A stretch of 64,000 nucleotides of DNA from an uncultured Marinobacter sp. (GTDB taxonomy: Bacteria; Pseudomonadota; Gammaproteobacteria; Pseudomonadales; Oleiphilaceae), in assembly GCF_947259545.1 (NCBI RefSeq), contig NZ_CAMYMK010000008.1, positions 1 through 64,000 of the forward strand, given 5' to 3'. Shown piece by piece: positions 1 through 9,263 of the stretch. The notes beneath the pieces were generated by a model that saw nothing but the letters and a program-made list of their open reading frames with translations, did not search any database and had not been told where the DNA came from. Made by a program: the position numbers and the translations under genes. Each line of letters begins with the position of its first letter. Position 1 is the stretch's first letter.

Positions 1-64
1 TGAAACAGACCTGCGCCGATGGTAGTGTGGTCCGTCCATGTGAGAGTAGGTCATCGTCAGGCTC
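1..64 (+). rRNA. rrf: 5S ribosomal RNA, 3' part
   Basis: The window opens inside a 5S rRNA. The segment carries the conserved 3' half: GCGCCGATGGTAGTGTGG at about 13-30, then GAGAGTAGG and a terminal CAGGC that would pair with the 5' end lying outside the window. The 3' boundary is set within a few bases by comparison with the E. coli molecule. It is followed directly by a strong intrinsic terminator, so this is the end of an rRNA operon transcribed on the plus strand. Confidence 0.9.
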
Positions 65-73
65 TTAATACCG

Positions 74-107
74 AAAAACCCCAGCATCCTTGATGTTGGG
101 GTTTTTT
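74..107 (+). terminator. rRNA operon intrinsic terminator
   Basis: An inverted repeat pairs AACCCCAGCATC (77-88) with GATGTTGGGGTT (92-103), including one G-T pair, and runs into a T tract (102-107). The A run at 74-78 makes it partly bidirectional. It lies about ten bases after the 5S rRNA and should end rrn transcription before the nitrate transporter gene. Confidence 0.9.
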
Positions 108-432
108 ATTGCCTGAAGGAAAGTTCAGCGCCAGTTGCCACAAACCAGTGCGCCGTGCACATGCATCGCCTCGCTATAGTGCACTTTAACCTGTCTGGCA
201 TTTATAGGTATACCCTAGGGTGCTGAAATAAAAGGAAAAGGTGTGGGTGGAACGTATTTTGCTGCTAACCCTGTGATCAATTCCCCATCAGGCAATCGGC
301 AACGGCGCCGTCGCTAGAAGTCCCCAGGTGTCGGCCAGGTCTGTTCCTGTTTCAGGTGAGTTTGCTCCGTTGATATCTGTGGGATTCGCTCAACCCGGTG
401 GGTTCATTTGCCAGGTTTTGACAGGATCAGCC
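108..432. other. Intergenic region upstream of the nitrate transporter
   Basis: This 325-base stretch holds no convincing gene. A possible sigma70-like promoter is TTAACC (186-191), a 17-base spacer and TATACC (209-214). A small hairpin, AACCC-GGT-GGGTT, occupies 392-404, about 29 bases before the transporter start. I saw no convincing sigma54 -24/-12 element, although nitrate assimilation genes are often NtrC controlled, and no clear terminator of the kind used in NasT-type leader antitermination. Confidence 0.4.
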
Positions 433-1902
433 ATGACGGACACCGCTTTTCGCTTCCTTTCCTATACCGGAAAAACCAAAGTGCTCCACCTGAGTTGGGT
501 GGCCTTTTTTATCAGCTTCCTGGTGTGGTTTAACCACGCACCGCTGATGTCTGCTATCCGCGAGCAGTTCAGTCTCTCTGCCGCGGAGGTCAATACACTG
601 TTGTTGCTTAACGTAGCGCTGACGATACCAGCCCGAATCCTGATTGGCATGTTGGTGGATGGGCTTGGTCCTCGCCGTGTATACAGTCTGGTGCTGATTA
701 TTTCCGGAGTACTGTGTATAGCCTTTGCTCTGTCGACCACCTTTGAGCAATTGGCTTTAAGTCGGTTCCTGCTTGGCTTTGTCGGTGCCGGGTTCGTTGT
801 CGGTATTCGCTTGATCAGCGAGTGGTTCCCGGCCCGTGAGTTGGGGCTGGCTGAGGGTATCTATGGCGGTTGGGGCAACTTTGGTGCTGCCTTTGCCGGG
901 CTTTCACTGCCCGCTCTTGCGCTCTGGTACGGCGGCGATGACGGGTGGCGCTGGGCCATTGGTACGACTGGTGTTATTGCCATTCTGTATGCGGCGGTGT
1001 TCTATCACCAGGTCAGGGACACGCCCAAGGGCTCTACCTATTTCAAGCCCAAGCGCGGTGGTGCCATGGAAGTGACCAGCCGGGGAGATTTCATCCTCTA
1101 TCTGGTAATGAATCTGCCGCTGTTCCTAGCTTTGGCGTTGATCGTCTGGCAATTGGGCCCGCAAAAACTCGGGTTGTTGGGCGTGGCAACAACCTATGTG
1201 CTGTACGGCGTTATTCTCCTGATGCTGACTGTTCAGGTTGTCCGTATCTGGCAGATCAATGGCCATGTTTTCCAGCGTGCGGTGCCCGCGTTTGATCGCT
1301 ATCCTTTCAAACAGGTGGCGTTGCTGAATCTCGTTTATATGGCCAGCTTTGGTTCTGAACTTGCCGTAGTTTCGATGTTGCCACTGTATTTCCTGGACAC
1401 CTTTGATATCTCACCATTGCTGGCTGGCATGCTCGGCGGCAGCTTTGCATTAATGAATCTGTTTGGCCGTCCTGGTGGCGGGTATCTCGCCGATCGGTTT
1501 GGTCGCAAATTCATCACCCTGGTGATGTTGGCAGGTATTGCCCTGGGATATATGTTCATGGCGCAGATTGACAGCCATTGGCCGTTACCACTGGCCGTGG
1601 CTCTGGTCGTGTTCTGCTCGGTGTTTGTGCAAGGTGGTTGTGGTGCCGTCTATGCCTCTGTGCCACTGGTCAAACGTCGGTTAACCGGGCAAGTGGCCGG
1701 TATGGCTGGTGCTTATGGCAACGTCGGTGGGGTGGTTTTCCTGGTGGTGTTGGCGATGGTGACTCCCAAGGTATTCTTCCTGGTGCTGGGCGGCATTGCC
1801 GTGGCGATCATGGCGTTGGTGATGATCTTTATGGACGAGCCCAGCCCGCAGACCAGTGAAGTCATGCCTGATGGTTCCGTGCGGATGATTGATGTGACAT
1901 GA
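433..1902 (+). CDS. NNP-family nitrate/nitrite MFS transporter (NarK/NrtP/NasA type)
   Basis: A polytopic inner-membrane protein of 489 residues, predicted to import nitrate (or exchange nitrate and nitrite). It shows the major facilitator motif around GMLVDGLGPRR after the second membrane segment and its repeat GGYLADRFGRK in the second half. Two glycine-rich nitrate signatures are present: GGWGNFGAAFA in the N-terminal half and GAYGNVGGVVF in the C-terminal half. The long central insertion recalls the cyanobacterial NrtP branch rather than short NarK1 proteins. The reading frame is open from 328, but the ATG at 433 gives the usual N terminus and removes an unrelated 35-residue extension. 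Its stop overlaps the kinase-phosphatase start (ATGA), so the two are translationally coupled. The usual nitrite and nitrate reductase genes are not adjacent. Confidence 0.88.
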   Translation: MTDTAFRFLSYTGKTKVLHLSWVAFFISFLVWFNHAPLMSAIREQFSLSAAEVNTLLLLNVALTIPARILIGMLVDGLGPRRVYSLVLIISGVLCIAFALSTTFEQLALSRFLLGFVGAGFVVGIRLISEWFPARELGLAEGIYGGWGNFGAAFAGLSLPALALWYGGDDGWRWAIGTTGVIAILYAAVFYHQVRDTPKGSTYFKPKRGGAMEVTSRGDFILYLVMNLPLFLALALIVWQLGPQKLGLLGVATTYVLYGVILLMLTVQVVRIWQINGHVFQRAVPAFDRYPFKQVALLNLVYMASFGSELAVVSMLPLYFLDTFDISPLLAGMLGGSFALMNLFGRPGGGYLADRFGRKFITLVMLAGIALGYMFMAQIDSHWPLPLAVALVVFCSVFVQGGCGAVYASVPLVKRRLTGQVAGMAGAYGNVGGVVFLVVLAMVTPKVFFLVLGGIAVAIMALVMIFMDEPSPQTSEVMPDGSVRMIDVT

Positions 1903-3608
1903 GCCCCCAACTGCACCTGACAATCGGTCAATACAGCTCAGCGGGTCGCAAGGAGACCAATGAGGACAGCCTGGGTATCTGTTACCCGGAGGGTGAGGCG
2001 CTCGCCCTCAAGGGGGCCGTAGCTGTAATTGCCGATGGGGTCAGTGCGTCCGAATCGGGGCGGGAGGCAGCGGAAGCGTGCGTGAAGGGCGTGTTGCATG
2101 ACTACTACAGCACGCCTGACTCCTGGTCGGTGGAAACATCGGTCGGACGGGTCCTGGGCGCCCTGAACCGCTGGCTGCATGGCAAGGGGCATCGCAGCCA
2201 TGGTGATGCTACAGGTATGGTCTGTACCTGCAGTCTGGTGGTGATCAAGAATAATCGTGCTTACGTTTTCCACGTGGGAGACAGCCGAGTCTACCTGTTC
2301 CGTGACGGACGGCTGGACTGCCTGACCCGCGACCATCATGTCCTGCTGGGGGCCGACAAGACCGCTTTGTCCCGTGCCATGGGCGTTGAGCTTAACGTTG
2401 AAATAGATATGAGCCGGGTCAGTTTGCAGCCAGAAGACTGTCTGGTGCTGACCACCGATGGTGTCCATGGCTATTTAAGTGACGGGGCCATGGCTGAAAA
2501 GGTTCGCGGTGTCCGTCCCGAAGAGGCCGCCAGGGCGCTGGTGGACGCGGCCATGGAGCAGGGCAGTCCGGATAACCTGAGTGCCCAGGTGCTGGTCGTG
2601 GACAAACTGCCAGAGGAAGACATTGAGGCTCATTACGAGCGCCTGGTTGCCTTACCATTCCCGCCGCCACTGGAGCCTGGGCAGCACCTGGATGGTTATC
2701 GAATTGTTCGTGAAATCCATGCCAGCCGCCGCACCCAGGTCTACCTTGCGGAGTCGCTGGGAGATGGGGCGCTGGTGGCCATGAAAACCCCCTCTCCGAA
2801 CTTTGTGGATGACGCTGCCTATATCGACCGCTTCCTCACGGAATCCTGGGTGGCCAAGCGGATTCAGAGCCCCCACGTGGTGCGTTTTCTGGACCCACCT
2901 CAAGGTCGTCAGTGCCTTTACTGCCTGACCGAGTTTATTGATGGGCAAACGCTGCGAGAGTGGATCAATGATAATCCCGTGGCGGACCCGTCCGTGGTGC
3001 GGGGCATGGTCAGGCAGATCGTCGCCGGTTTGCGTGCGCTACATCGCCTGGAAATGGTGCATCAGGATCTGAAGCCGGAGAACCTGGTGATCGACCGCCA
3101 GGGCACCCTCAAGATCATCGATCTGGGCGCGGTTCGTATTCGTGGCATTGAGCAGATCGACGTGCCCTGGGGCCACGATGTGCAACTGGGAACCGAGAGT
3201 TACGCCGCGCCTGAGTGCCTGGAGGGAGAGCTCGCCACAGCCGCTTCTGATCGCTACTCTCTGGGCGTCATCGCCTATGAGTTGTTGACCGGGCGCCTGC
3301 CCTACGACAAACCACCGAAACCCTCCAATCGACGTAAGCTGGTGTATCGCAGTGCGCGGGAGGTCAACCCCGATTTACCGGTGTGGCTGGATGCCTGTCT
3401 GCAAAAGGCTGTGTCACTAAAACCGGAGGCCCGCTATCCCGCGTTGTCGGAGTTTCTGAGGGATCTGGAATTCCCGAACCCGGCCCTGGTTCCATCCTCC
3501 AGGGCGCCCCTGGCGGAGCGGGTTTCAACACGGGACTGGCGTTTCATTGCGACCCTCTCGCTACTGCTGAACCTGATCCTGCTGTCATCGCTGCTGGTCA
3601 GGGGGTAG
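1899..3608 (+). CDS. Fused PP2C-type phosphatase / Ser-Thr protein kinase, membrane anchored
   Basis: A 569-residue bifunctional signalling protein. Residues 1 to about 235 form a PP2C phosphatase with the metal-binding motifs [13 protein letters not shown] and GSPDNLSAQ. Residues about 265-520 form a Hanks-type kinase with the ATP-binding lysine in VAMK (about 296), the catalytic loop HQDLKPEN (about 388), DLG in place of DFG, and an activation segment ending in YAAPE. A single hydrophobic segment at the extreme C terminus (about 548-566) suggests tail anchoring with both enzymes in the cytoplasm. It overlaps the nitrate transporter gene by four bases. Proteins of this architecture occur next to nitrate assimilation genes in Pseudomonas, so control of nitrate uptake or reduction is the likely role, but the substrate is unknown. 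Confidence 0.88.
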   Translation: MSPQLHLTIGQYSSAGRKETNEDSLGICYPEGEALALKGAVAVIADGVSASESGREAAEACVKGVLHDYYSTPDSWSVETSVGRVLGALNRWLHGKGHRSHGDATGMVCTCSLVVIKNNRAYVFHVGDSRVYLFRDGRLDCLTRDHHVLLGADKTALSRAMGVELNVEIDMSRVSLQPEDCLVLTTDGVHGYLSDGAMAEKVRGVRPEEAARALVDAAMEQGSPDNLSAQVLVVDKLPEEDIEAHYERLVALPFPPPLEPGQHLDGYRIVREIHASRRTQVYLAESLGDGALVAMKTPSPNFVDDAAYIDRFLTESWVAKRIQSPHVVRFLDPPQGRQCLYCLTEFIDGQTLREWINDNPVADPSVVRGMVRQIVAGLRALHRLEMVHQDLKPENLVIDRQGTLKIIDLGAVRIRGIEQIDVPWGHDVQLGTESYAAPECLEGELATAASDRYSLGVIAYELLTGRLPYDKPPKPSNRRKLVYRSAREVNPDLPVWLDACLQKAVSLKPEARYPALSEFLRDLEFPNPALVPSSRAPLAERVSTRDWRFIATLSLLLNLILLSSLLVRG

Positions 3609-3636
3609 TCCCCTTCAGCGAGTTTTCGGCAATCAG

Positions 3637-3645
3637 TGATATACT
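3637..3645 (+). promoter_or_regulatory. Extended -10 promoter for leuA
   Basis: TG-A-TATACT (3637-3645) is an extended -10 element about 44 bases before the leuA start. No good -35 is visible, which is tolerated with an extended -10. The 5' leader would be under 40 bases, too short for a leucine-rich leader peptide and attenuator. Confidence 0.5.
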
Positions 3646-3688
3646 CTTCACACAAAACATTGAGCCGTTGCCTGCTGATGGAGAGCCT

Positions 3689-5239
3689 ATGTCCGCGCAA
3701 GATCACCTGGTCATTTTTGATACTACCCTGAGAGATGGCGAGCAAAGCCCTGGTGCCACCATGACCAAGGCTGAGAAGCTCCGTATCGCCAAGGCCCTGG
3801 AAAAACTGCGTGTGGACGTGATTGAGGCGGGTTTTCCGATCGCCAGCCAGGGTGACTTTGAAGCCGTAAAGTCGATTGCCGAAACCATCAAGGGCTCTAC
3901 CATTTGCGGCCTGGCACGCGCAATGGATGGCGATATCGATCGTGCGGCCGAAGCCATTCAGCCGGCGGAAAGTGGTCGTATCCACACCTTCATAGCAACC
4001 TCTCCGATTCACATGCAGCACAAACTGCAGATGCAGCCGGATGAAGTCATAGAGCAGGCGGTTCGTGCGGTCAAGCGGGCTCGCGGCCACGTGGACGATG
4101 TCGAATTTTCCTGTGAGGATGCCGGTCGTTCCGAACTGGATTTCCTGTGCCGGATTATTGAGGCGGCCATTGATGCCGGTGCCCGCACCATCAATATCCC
4201 TGACACCGTTGGCTACGCCATTCCCGAGCAGTTCGGGGAAACCATCCGCCAGTTGTTAAACCGCATTCCCAACGCCGATAAGGCTGTTTTTTCCGTGCAT
4301 TGCCATAATGATCTTGGCCTGGCGGTGGCAAACTCGCTGGCAGCGGTCTGCCAAGGTGCCCGGCAGGTGGAATGTACGATCAACGGTCTCGGTGAAAGGG
4401 CCGGCAATGCCTCGCTGGAAGAGATTGTCATGGCGGTGCGCACACGCCAGGATCTGTTCTCCATCGATACCCGCATCGACACCCAGCACATTGTTCCTGC
4501 ATCGCGCCTGGTTTCGACTATTACCGGCTTCCCGGTGCAGCCCAACAAGGCGATTGTTGGCGCCAATGCCTTTGCCCATGAGTCCGGTATTCACCAGGAT
4601 GGTGTGCTCAAGCACCGGGAAACCTATGAAATCATGCGGGCCCAGGACGTTGGCTGGCACACCAACAGCCTGGTTTTGGGTAAGCATTCCGGGCGCAATG
4701 CCTTCCGTACCCGCCTGTTGGAGTTGGGCATCCAGTTTGAGACAGAAACCGAGCTGAATGAGGCCTTTACCCGGTTCAAGGCTCTGGCGGACCTGAAACA
4801 TGAGATCTTTGATGAGGATCTGCAGGCCATTGCCAGCGACACCCGGCAGAAAGAGGAAGAAGGTCGGTTCGGACTGGTGTGTCTTCAGGTCTGTTCGGAA
4901 ACCGGTGTGGTCCCCAAGGCCAGCCTGACGCTGATGATGGATGGCAGGGAGCACAACGTGGAGGCCGAAGGCAGTGGGCCGGTGGATGCTACTTTCAAGG
5001 CCATCGAATCTCTGGTGGATTCCGGTTGTAATCTGCAGCTGTATTCCGTCAACAATATTACCAGTGGTACCGATGCCCAGGGCGAGGTGACCGTTCGACT
5101 GGAGCGGGGCGGACGGATTGTGAATGGCGTGGGCGCGGATACCGATATTATCATTGCGTCAGCCAAAGCCTACATTGAGGCCCTGAACCTGATCAGCCGA
5201 GGTGGCGTACGCCAGCACCCCCAGGTTGCGGATGTGTGA
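3689..5239 (+). CDS. leuA: 2-isopropylmalate synthase
   Basis: Catalyses the first committed step of leucine synthesis, condensing acetyl-CoA with 2-oxoisovalerate. The 516-residue product matches the E. coli length (523) and has the HMGL-like TIM barrel signature [13 protein letters not shown] near the N terminus. The metal-binding HCHND lies near residue 203, and a C-terminal regulatory domain (from about 390) is where leucine would bind for feedback inhibition. The frame is open from 3383, inside the kinase gene, but the ATG at 3689 follows GGAG and an extended -10 promoter and gives the standard N terminus. No other leu genes are adjacent, which is common where leuCDB lie elsewhere. Confidence 0.96.
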   Translation: MSAQDHLVIFDTTLRDGEQSPGATMTKAEKLRIAKALEKLRVDVIEAGFPIASQGDFEAVKSIAETIKGSTICGLARAMDGDIDRAAEAIQPAESGRIHTFIATSPIHMQHKLQMQPDEVIEQAVRAVKRARGHVDDVEFSCEDAGRSELDFLCRIIEAAIDAGARTINIPDTVGYAIPEQFGETIRQLLNRIPNADKAVFSVHCHNDLGLAVANSLAAVCQGARQVECTINGLGERAGNASLEEIVMAVRTRQDLFSIDTRIDTQHIVPASRLVSTITGFPVQPNKAIVGANAFAHESGIHQDGVLKHRETYEIMRAQDVGWHTNSLVLGKHSGRNAFRTRLLELGIQFETETELNEAFTRFKALADLKHEIFDEDLQAIASDTRQKEEEGRFGLVCLQVCSETGVVPKASLTLMMDGREHNVEAEGSGPVDATFKAIESLVDSGCNLQLYSVNNITSGTDAQGEVTVRLERGGRIVNGVGADTDIIIASAKAYIEALNLISRGGVRQHPQVADV

Positions 5240-5266
5240 GGCTGTAGTCATAACCGGGGCGATTGA

Positions 5267-6094
5267 ATGAGATATTCGGAAGCAGAGAGACAGTTCTATC
5301 TCGGGATGGCAGGCATTCGCGCCTGGTATGCCCGGGAGCCGCTGCCGGGTGCGGCCCCAAGTCCGGAGTTTGAGTTTCCCGAGGAGTCTGAGCTGCCGGT
5401 ATTTGCCGAGCCGTTGGCTCGCAGTGACCGGGCCGCCGCCAAAGCACCTGGCAACAGCAAACCCACCGGGCCGGAGGCGGGGCAGGCGATTGAACGCATT
5501 GCCAATCTGCAGGCGATGATGGCTGGTGAAAATGCTTCCGGCAGCGTTGATGCAACAGAAGCTGTGGCAGAGTCAAAACCGGAAGGCGCTGCGGCCACGG
5601 CGTCGATCGATCGTGAGAGTGATACTCCAGAGGTTCTGGTCCCGGAGTCGGTGGTGATGACCGGTTTGAAGGCAACCCTTGGGGTATGGCAAGCCGGGAA
5701 TGTGCTGTTGCTTGGCGAATTGTCAGAAGATGCCAGCACCCGTCTGCAGGATTCTCTGGCCAACAATATACTCAAAGCGCTGGGTTATGATGAGCCGGTG
5801 AAAGCGGAATGTCTGAGGTGGCCCGTTTTTGCCAATCCACTGGTGCCAGGCAACAGCTTCGCTGACTTCACCGGTGTGTTGAAATCCCTGGTGGGTGACA
5901 TCGATGGCCGGCGCCTTATCCTGCTCGGTTTATTGGTGGACACGCTACCGGAAGATCGTGGCGCATGGCTCGATAACACGTTGGGACAACCTGCCGTTGA
6001 CTTCCCGCACACTCTGGCAGAGTTGGCTGCCGTTCCCTCATACAAACGGGCACTCTGGGAGCAGCTCAAACCGTTGGCCAGAGGCAAGGCGTGA
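5267..6094 (+). CDS. holD: Probable DNA polymerase III psi subunit (HolD-like)
   Basis: A 275-residue protein usually left hypothetical. It sits immediately before rimI, the place of holD in E. coli (holD-rimI-yjjG-prfC). Its N terminus (about residues 1-28: YLGMAGIRAWYAREPLPGA) resembles the start of E. coli psi, QLGITQW followed by an RRPGA segment. Its C terminus ending YKRALWEQLKPL resembles psi's ARAALWQQI. Between them lies a low-complexity Ala/Glu/Pro linker (about 35-125) and a domain from about 130. It is about twice the length of E. coli psi (137 residues); long, divergent psi proteins have been described in pseudomonads. Psi would bridge the clamp-loader chi-psi module to SSB-coated DNA. 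The assignment rests on synteny and short terminal matches, not on a search. Its stop overlaps the rimI start. Confidence 0.62.
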   Translation: MRYSEAERQFYLGMAGIRAWYAREPLPGAAPSPEFEFPEESELPVFAEPLARSDRAAAKAPGNSKPTGPEAGQAIERIANLQAMMAGENASGSVDATEAVAESKPEGAAATASIDRESDTPEVLVPESVVMTGLKATLGVWQAGNVLLLGELSEDASTRLQDSLANNILKALGYDEPVKAECLRWPVFANPLVPGNSFADFTGVLKSLVGDIDGRRLILLGLLVDTLPEDRGAWLDNTLGQPAVDFPHTLAELAAVPSYKRALWEQLKPLARGKA

Positions 6095-6576
6095 ACCGTC
6101 TGCAGTACGATCAGGTTCGTCAGAATGATCGGTTGATCCGGCCGATGGTTTCCGGGGATTTGTCAGCCGTGCTGGAGATCGAGCTGCAGAGTTATTCGCA
6201 TCCCTGGAGCGAGACGGTTTTTCGTGACTGTTTTCGGGAGAATTACAGGCTCTGGGCCTACGATTGCGGAGGCGTTCTTGGTGGTTATGCAATCGTTGCC
6301 CATATGTATGACGAAGCCCATGTTCTTAACCTGTGCGTTGCCCCGGCCGTTCGCAGGGAAGGGGCGGGGCGCCACCTGCTGAGACACCTGCTGGCCCATG
6401 CTGCTCATGAGGGTATGGAGCAGGGTATTCTTGAGGTTCGGGCGTCCAATCAGGCGGCCATCGATCTCTACCAGTCCGAGGGGTTCCGGATTATTGGTGA
6501 GCGGCCTGGCTATTACCCTTCTCCAGAGGGGCGGGAAGACGCCATCGTGATGACGGTCAACCTGTCCAGCGCCTAG
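6091..6576 (+). CDS. rimI: Ribosomal protein bS18 N-alpha-acetyltransferase
   Basis: A GNAT-fold acetyltransferase of 161 residues that acetylates the N-terminal alanine of ribosomal protein bS18. The acetyl-CoA pyrophosphate-binding loop RREGAGRHLL occupies residues 88-97. The following LEVRASNQAAIDLYQSEGF and the C-terminal YYPSPEGREDAIVM are characteristic of RimI. The GTG start overlaps the stop of the upstream psi-like gene, so the two are probably translated together. The first 15 residues are longer than in E. coli RimI (148 residues) and an internal start cannot be excluded. Confidence 0.9.
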   Translation: MNRLQYDQVRQNDRLIRPMVSGDLSAVLEIELQSYSHPWSETVFRDCFRENYRLWAYDCGGVLGGYAIVAHMYDEAHVLNLCVAPAVRREGAGRHLLRHLLAHAAHEGMEQGILEVRASNQAAIDLYQSEGFRIIGERPGYYPSPEGREDAIVMTVNLSSA

Positions 6577-6632
6577 GGGCTATCCACCATCTGGTCACCG
6601 CTGCATTGTTCGCGTCTTGATCTGATTCCCCT

Positions 6633-6638
6633 TATAAT
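6633..6638 (+). promoter_or_regulatory. Candidate prfC promoter, -10 element
   Basis: A perfect TATAAT lies 42 bases before the prfC ATG, in the gap after rimI. No matching -35 is evident at 16-18 bases, so only the -10 is claimed. Confidence 0.4.
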
Positions 6639-6679
6639 GGCGGCCTTTTCAGCGTATTTGATTCAGGTTGCTCTCCATT

Positions 6680-8260
6680 ATGTCCACCCTTTCACAAGAA
6701 GTTTCCAAGCGTCGTACATTTGCGATCATCTCGCACCCGGACGCTGGTAAAACCACCATTACGGAAAAGGTTCTGTTGTTCGGGCAGGCCCTCCAGAAAG
6801 CCGGCACGGTTAAAGGCAAGAAATCCGGGCAGCATGCCAAGTCGGATTGGATGGAGATGGAAAAAGAGCGGGGGATTTCTGTGACCACCTCCGTTATGCA
6901 GTTTCCCTACCATGACCGCCTGGTAAACCTGCTGGATACCCCGGGCCATGAGGATTTCTCAGAGGATACCTACCGGACCCTGACCGCGGTCGATTCCTGT
7001 CTGATGGTAATCGATAGCGCCAAGGGTGTTGAGGAACGGACCATCAAGCTGATGGAAGTTACCCGCTTGCGGGATACTCCGATTCTGACGTTCATGAACA
7101 AGCTGGATCGGGACACCAGGGACCCGGTGGAACTGATGGACGAGGTTGAAGATGTTCTAAAGATCGCCTGCTCCCCGGTGACCTGGCCCATTGGCATGGG
7201 CAAGAATTTCAAGGGGGTGTACCACCTGTTGCGGGACGAGGTGATTCTGTATCAGTCGGGCCAGGGCCATACCATCCAGGAGCGTCGCGTGATTCCCGGT
7301 CTCGACAATCCCGAGCTGGACGATGTGCTGGGTGCCTACGCCTCCGACCTTCGTGATGAAATCGAGCTGGTCAAAGGGGCTTCCCATGAGTTTGATCACG
7401 ATGCGTTTCTCAGAGGTGAGATGACCCCGGTGTTTTTCGGGACCGCGCTGGGCAACTTCGGCGTCGATCATATGCTCGACGGGTTGGTGGAGTGGGCGCC
7501 GGCACCACAGCCCCGGGAAACCGACCTGCGACCGGTTGAACCCGCTGAAGATATGTTCTCCGGCTTTGTCTTCAAGATCCAGGCGAATATGGATCCCCAG
7601 CACCGCGACCGGGTGGCCTTTCTGCGGATCGTATCAGGCCGCTACAGTCAGGGCATGAAGGCCCGCCATGTCCGTATCGGCAAAGAAGTGCGTTTTTCCG
7701 ATGCGCTGACGTTCATGGCAGGTGATCGCGAGCACGCGGAGGAGGCCTTCGCCGGGGATATTATCGGCTTACACAACCATGGCACGATACAGCTGGGGGA
7801 TACGTTTACGGCCGGTGAGGCTATGAAATTCACCGGGATTCCTAACTTTGCTCCGGAACTGTTTCGCCGTATTCGCCTGAAAGATCCCCTGAAATCCAAG
7901 CAACTGCAGAAAGGGTTGATCCAGCTGTCCGAGGAAGGGGCAGTGCAGGTATTCCGCCCTCTGAGGAACAACGACCTGATTGTCGGTGCGGTCGGTGTTC
8001 TGCAGTTTGACGTGGTGGTCAGCCGTCTTAAGAGCGAGTACAAGGTGGAAGCTTTGTACGAGCCGATCAATGTGGCGACCGCACGTTGGGTGACTTGCAG
8101 CGACGAGCGCAAACTGGACGAGTTCCAGCGCAAGAACAACGATTATCTGGCACTGGATGGAAGCGACCAGCTGGCCTACATCGCACCCACCATGGTGAAT
8201 CTGCAGCTGGCCCAGGAGCGTTACCCCGACGTCCAGTTCCACAAAACACGGGAACACTAA
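6680..8260 (+). CDS. prfC: Peptide chain release factor 3
   Basis: A translational GTPase of 526 residues that recycles release factors RF1 and RF2 from the ribosome after peptide release. The G1 motif SHPDAGKTT is at residues 18-26, followed by the switch region around [14 protein letters not shown]3 DTPGH and G4 NKLDRD. The length matches E. coli RF3 (529). A TTG at 6668 would add four residues; the ATG at 6680 is preferred because it gives the family N terminus [20 protein letters not shown]. The TatD-family gene follows after 15 bases. Confidence 0.96.
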   Translation: MSTLSQEVSKRRTFAIISHPDAGKTTITEKVLLFGQALQKAGTVKGKKSGQHAKSDWMEMEKERGISVTTSVMQFPYHDRLVNLLDTPGHEDFSEDTYRTLTAVDSCLMVIDSAKGVEERTIKLMEVTRLRDTPILTFMNKLDRDTRDPVELMDEVEDVLKIACSPVTWPIGMGKNFKGVYHLLRDEVILYQSGQGHTIQERRVIPGLDNPELDDVLGAYASDLRDEIELVKGASHEFDHDAFLRGEMTPVFFGTALGNFGVDHMLDGLVEWAPAPQPRETDLRPVEPAEDMFSGFVFKIQANMDPQHRDRVAFLRIVSGRYSQGMKARHVRIGKEVRFSDALTFMAGDREHAEEAFAGDIIGLHNHGTIQLGDTFTAGEAMKFTGIPNFAPELFRRIRLKDPLKSKQLQKGLIQLSEEGAVQVFRPLRNNDLIVGAVGVLQFDVVVSRLKSEYKVEALYEPINVATARWVTCSDERKLDEFQRKNNDYLALDGSDQLAYIAPTMVNLQLAQERYPDVQFHKTREH

Positions 8261-8275
8261 TCAAAGGCGAGCGCT

Positions 8276-9064
8276 ATGGAGCTGGTCGATGCCCACTGTC
8301 ACTTCGATTTTCCGGAATTTGACGGCCGGAGGGAGGAGGTGCTTGCCCGGGCTCGCAGTCATGGCGTGTCCCGCCTGGTGATACCCGGTGTCACACGGAA
8401 GCATTGGGAGCGGGTTGTTAACACCGCGACCAGTCAGCCGGGGCTGTTCTATTGTCTTGGCATTCACCCGTGGTTTGTTCAGGAGCACGAGCAGGACGAT
8501 CTCGGGGTTCTGGAAAGCCGGCTTGCCCGCAAGGACAGTCGTTGCGTGGGACTTGGGGAGTGTGGGCTGGATCGTCTAAGGGGCGAACTTTCACAGCAGT
8601 TTCCCTGGTTCGAGGCTCAGGTGGATCTGGCGGCCCGTTTGGGCTGTCCGCTGGTGATTCACTCGGTGCGGACGCACGATGAGGTCCACAGTGCGCTGAA
8701 GGCCCGGGGCTTTCATGGTAAAGCGCTGGTGCATGGTTTTTCCGGGAGTTATCAGCAGGCCCGGAAGCTCGTGGATCTGGGGTGTTTCATCGGGATTGGT
8801 GGCGTCATTACCCATGCGCGCGCGCGAAAGACCCGGGATACCGTGTCGCGCCTGCCGCTGGAAGCGTTGGTGCTCGAAACCGATGCTCCGGACATGCCCC
8901 CCGAGGGCGTGGCAAAAGGAATGAACTCCCCGGAGCATCTGCCGGCGATATTCGGCGCGCTCGCCAGTCTGCGCCGGGAGCCGCGCGAGCAGCTCTATGA
9001 GCAGTTGCTGGGCAATGTTTCCGAGCTTTACGGTTGGGCGCAGGCGTCAGGCGTAAGGGAATAA
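8276..9064 (+). CDS. TatD-family metal-dependent hydrolase (YjjV-like)
   Basis: A 262-residue TIM-barrel hydrolase of the TatD DNase family, probably cytoplasmic and two-metal dependent. Metal ligands are visible: His7 and His9 in DAHCHFDF, the Glu of GECGLD, the His residues of VIHSVRTHDEV and LVHGFSGS, and the Asp of LETDAPDM. The closeness to rimI and prfC parallels E. coli, where yjjV lies in the same neighbourhood. The substrate could be 3' DNA ends or D-aminoacyl-tRNA, as for relatives; the sequence does not settle it. Confidence 0.85.
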   Translation: MELVDAHCHFDFPEFDGRREEVLARARSHGVSRLVIPGVTRKHWERVVNTATSQPGLFYCLGIHPWFVQEHEQDDLGVLESRLARKDSRCVGLGECGLDRLRGELSQQFPWFEAQVDLAARLGCPLVIHSVRTHDEVHSALKARGFHGKALVHGFSGSYQQARKLVDLGCFIGIGGVITHARARKTRDTVSRLPLEALVLETDAPDMPPEGVAKGMNSPEHLPAIFGALASLRREPREQLYEQLLGNVSELYGWAQASGVRE

Positions 9065-9084
9065 CGAAATACGGCGCTTCGGGG

Positions 9085-9113
9085 TTGGCTTTATGGTGCA
9101 GTTTGGATATACT
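9085..9113 (+). promoter_or_regulatory. Promoter of the rplM-rpsI operon
   Basis: TTGGCT (9085-9090), a 17-base spacer and TATACT (9108-9113) form a good sigma70-type promoter. The start point would be near 9120, giving a leader of about 145 bases before rplM. Confidence 0.65.
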
Positions 9114-9191
9114 TCGCGCCCTGGCTTTTCAAGGCGATGTCGTCATCTCAGCCCCGAATGATGTCACTGCCAATTAATTACAGGTACAGAA

Positions 9192-9230
9192 CCTCCTCCG
9201 GATGCCAAGCATTTACCGGCGGCGGTTTTT
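9192..9230 (+). promoter_or_regulatory. Structured rplM leader with terminator-like hairpin
   Basis: In the leader, CCTCCTCCGG (9192-9201) can pair with CCGGCGGCGG (9216-9225): eight of ten positions pair, with a 14-base loop, and TTTTT (9226-9230) follows at once. This is the layout of an intrinsic terminator or attenuator 34 bases upstream of the start codon. Autogenous control of L13-S9 operons is known in other bacteria; whether this hairpin does that here is inference. Confidence 0.45.
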
Positions 9231-9263
9231 AACGTTTCTTATATAGCGTTCAAGGCGGAATCA

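Noticed and set aside
108-432. Sigma54/NtrC promoter for the nitrate transporter
   Set aside because: TGGCA occurs near 195-199, but no TGC appears at the required -12 spacing.
3383-3688. 102-residue N-terminal extension of LeuA
   Set aside because: The extension overlaps the kinase gene in another frame and does not resemble LeuA; a promoter and ribosome-binding site precede the ATG at 3689.
3609-3688. Leucine attenuator with leader peptide before leuA
   Set aside because: The predicted leader is under 40 bases and has no leucine-rich reading frame or terminator hairpin.
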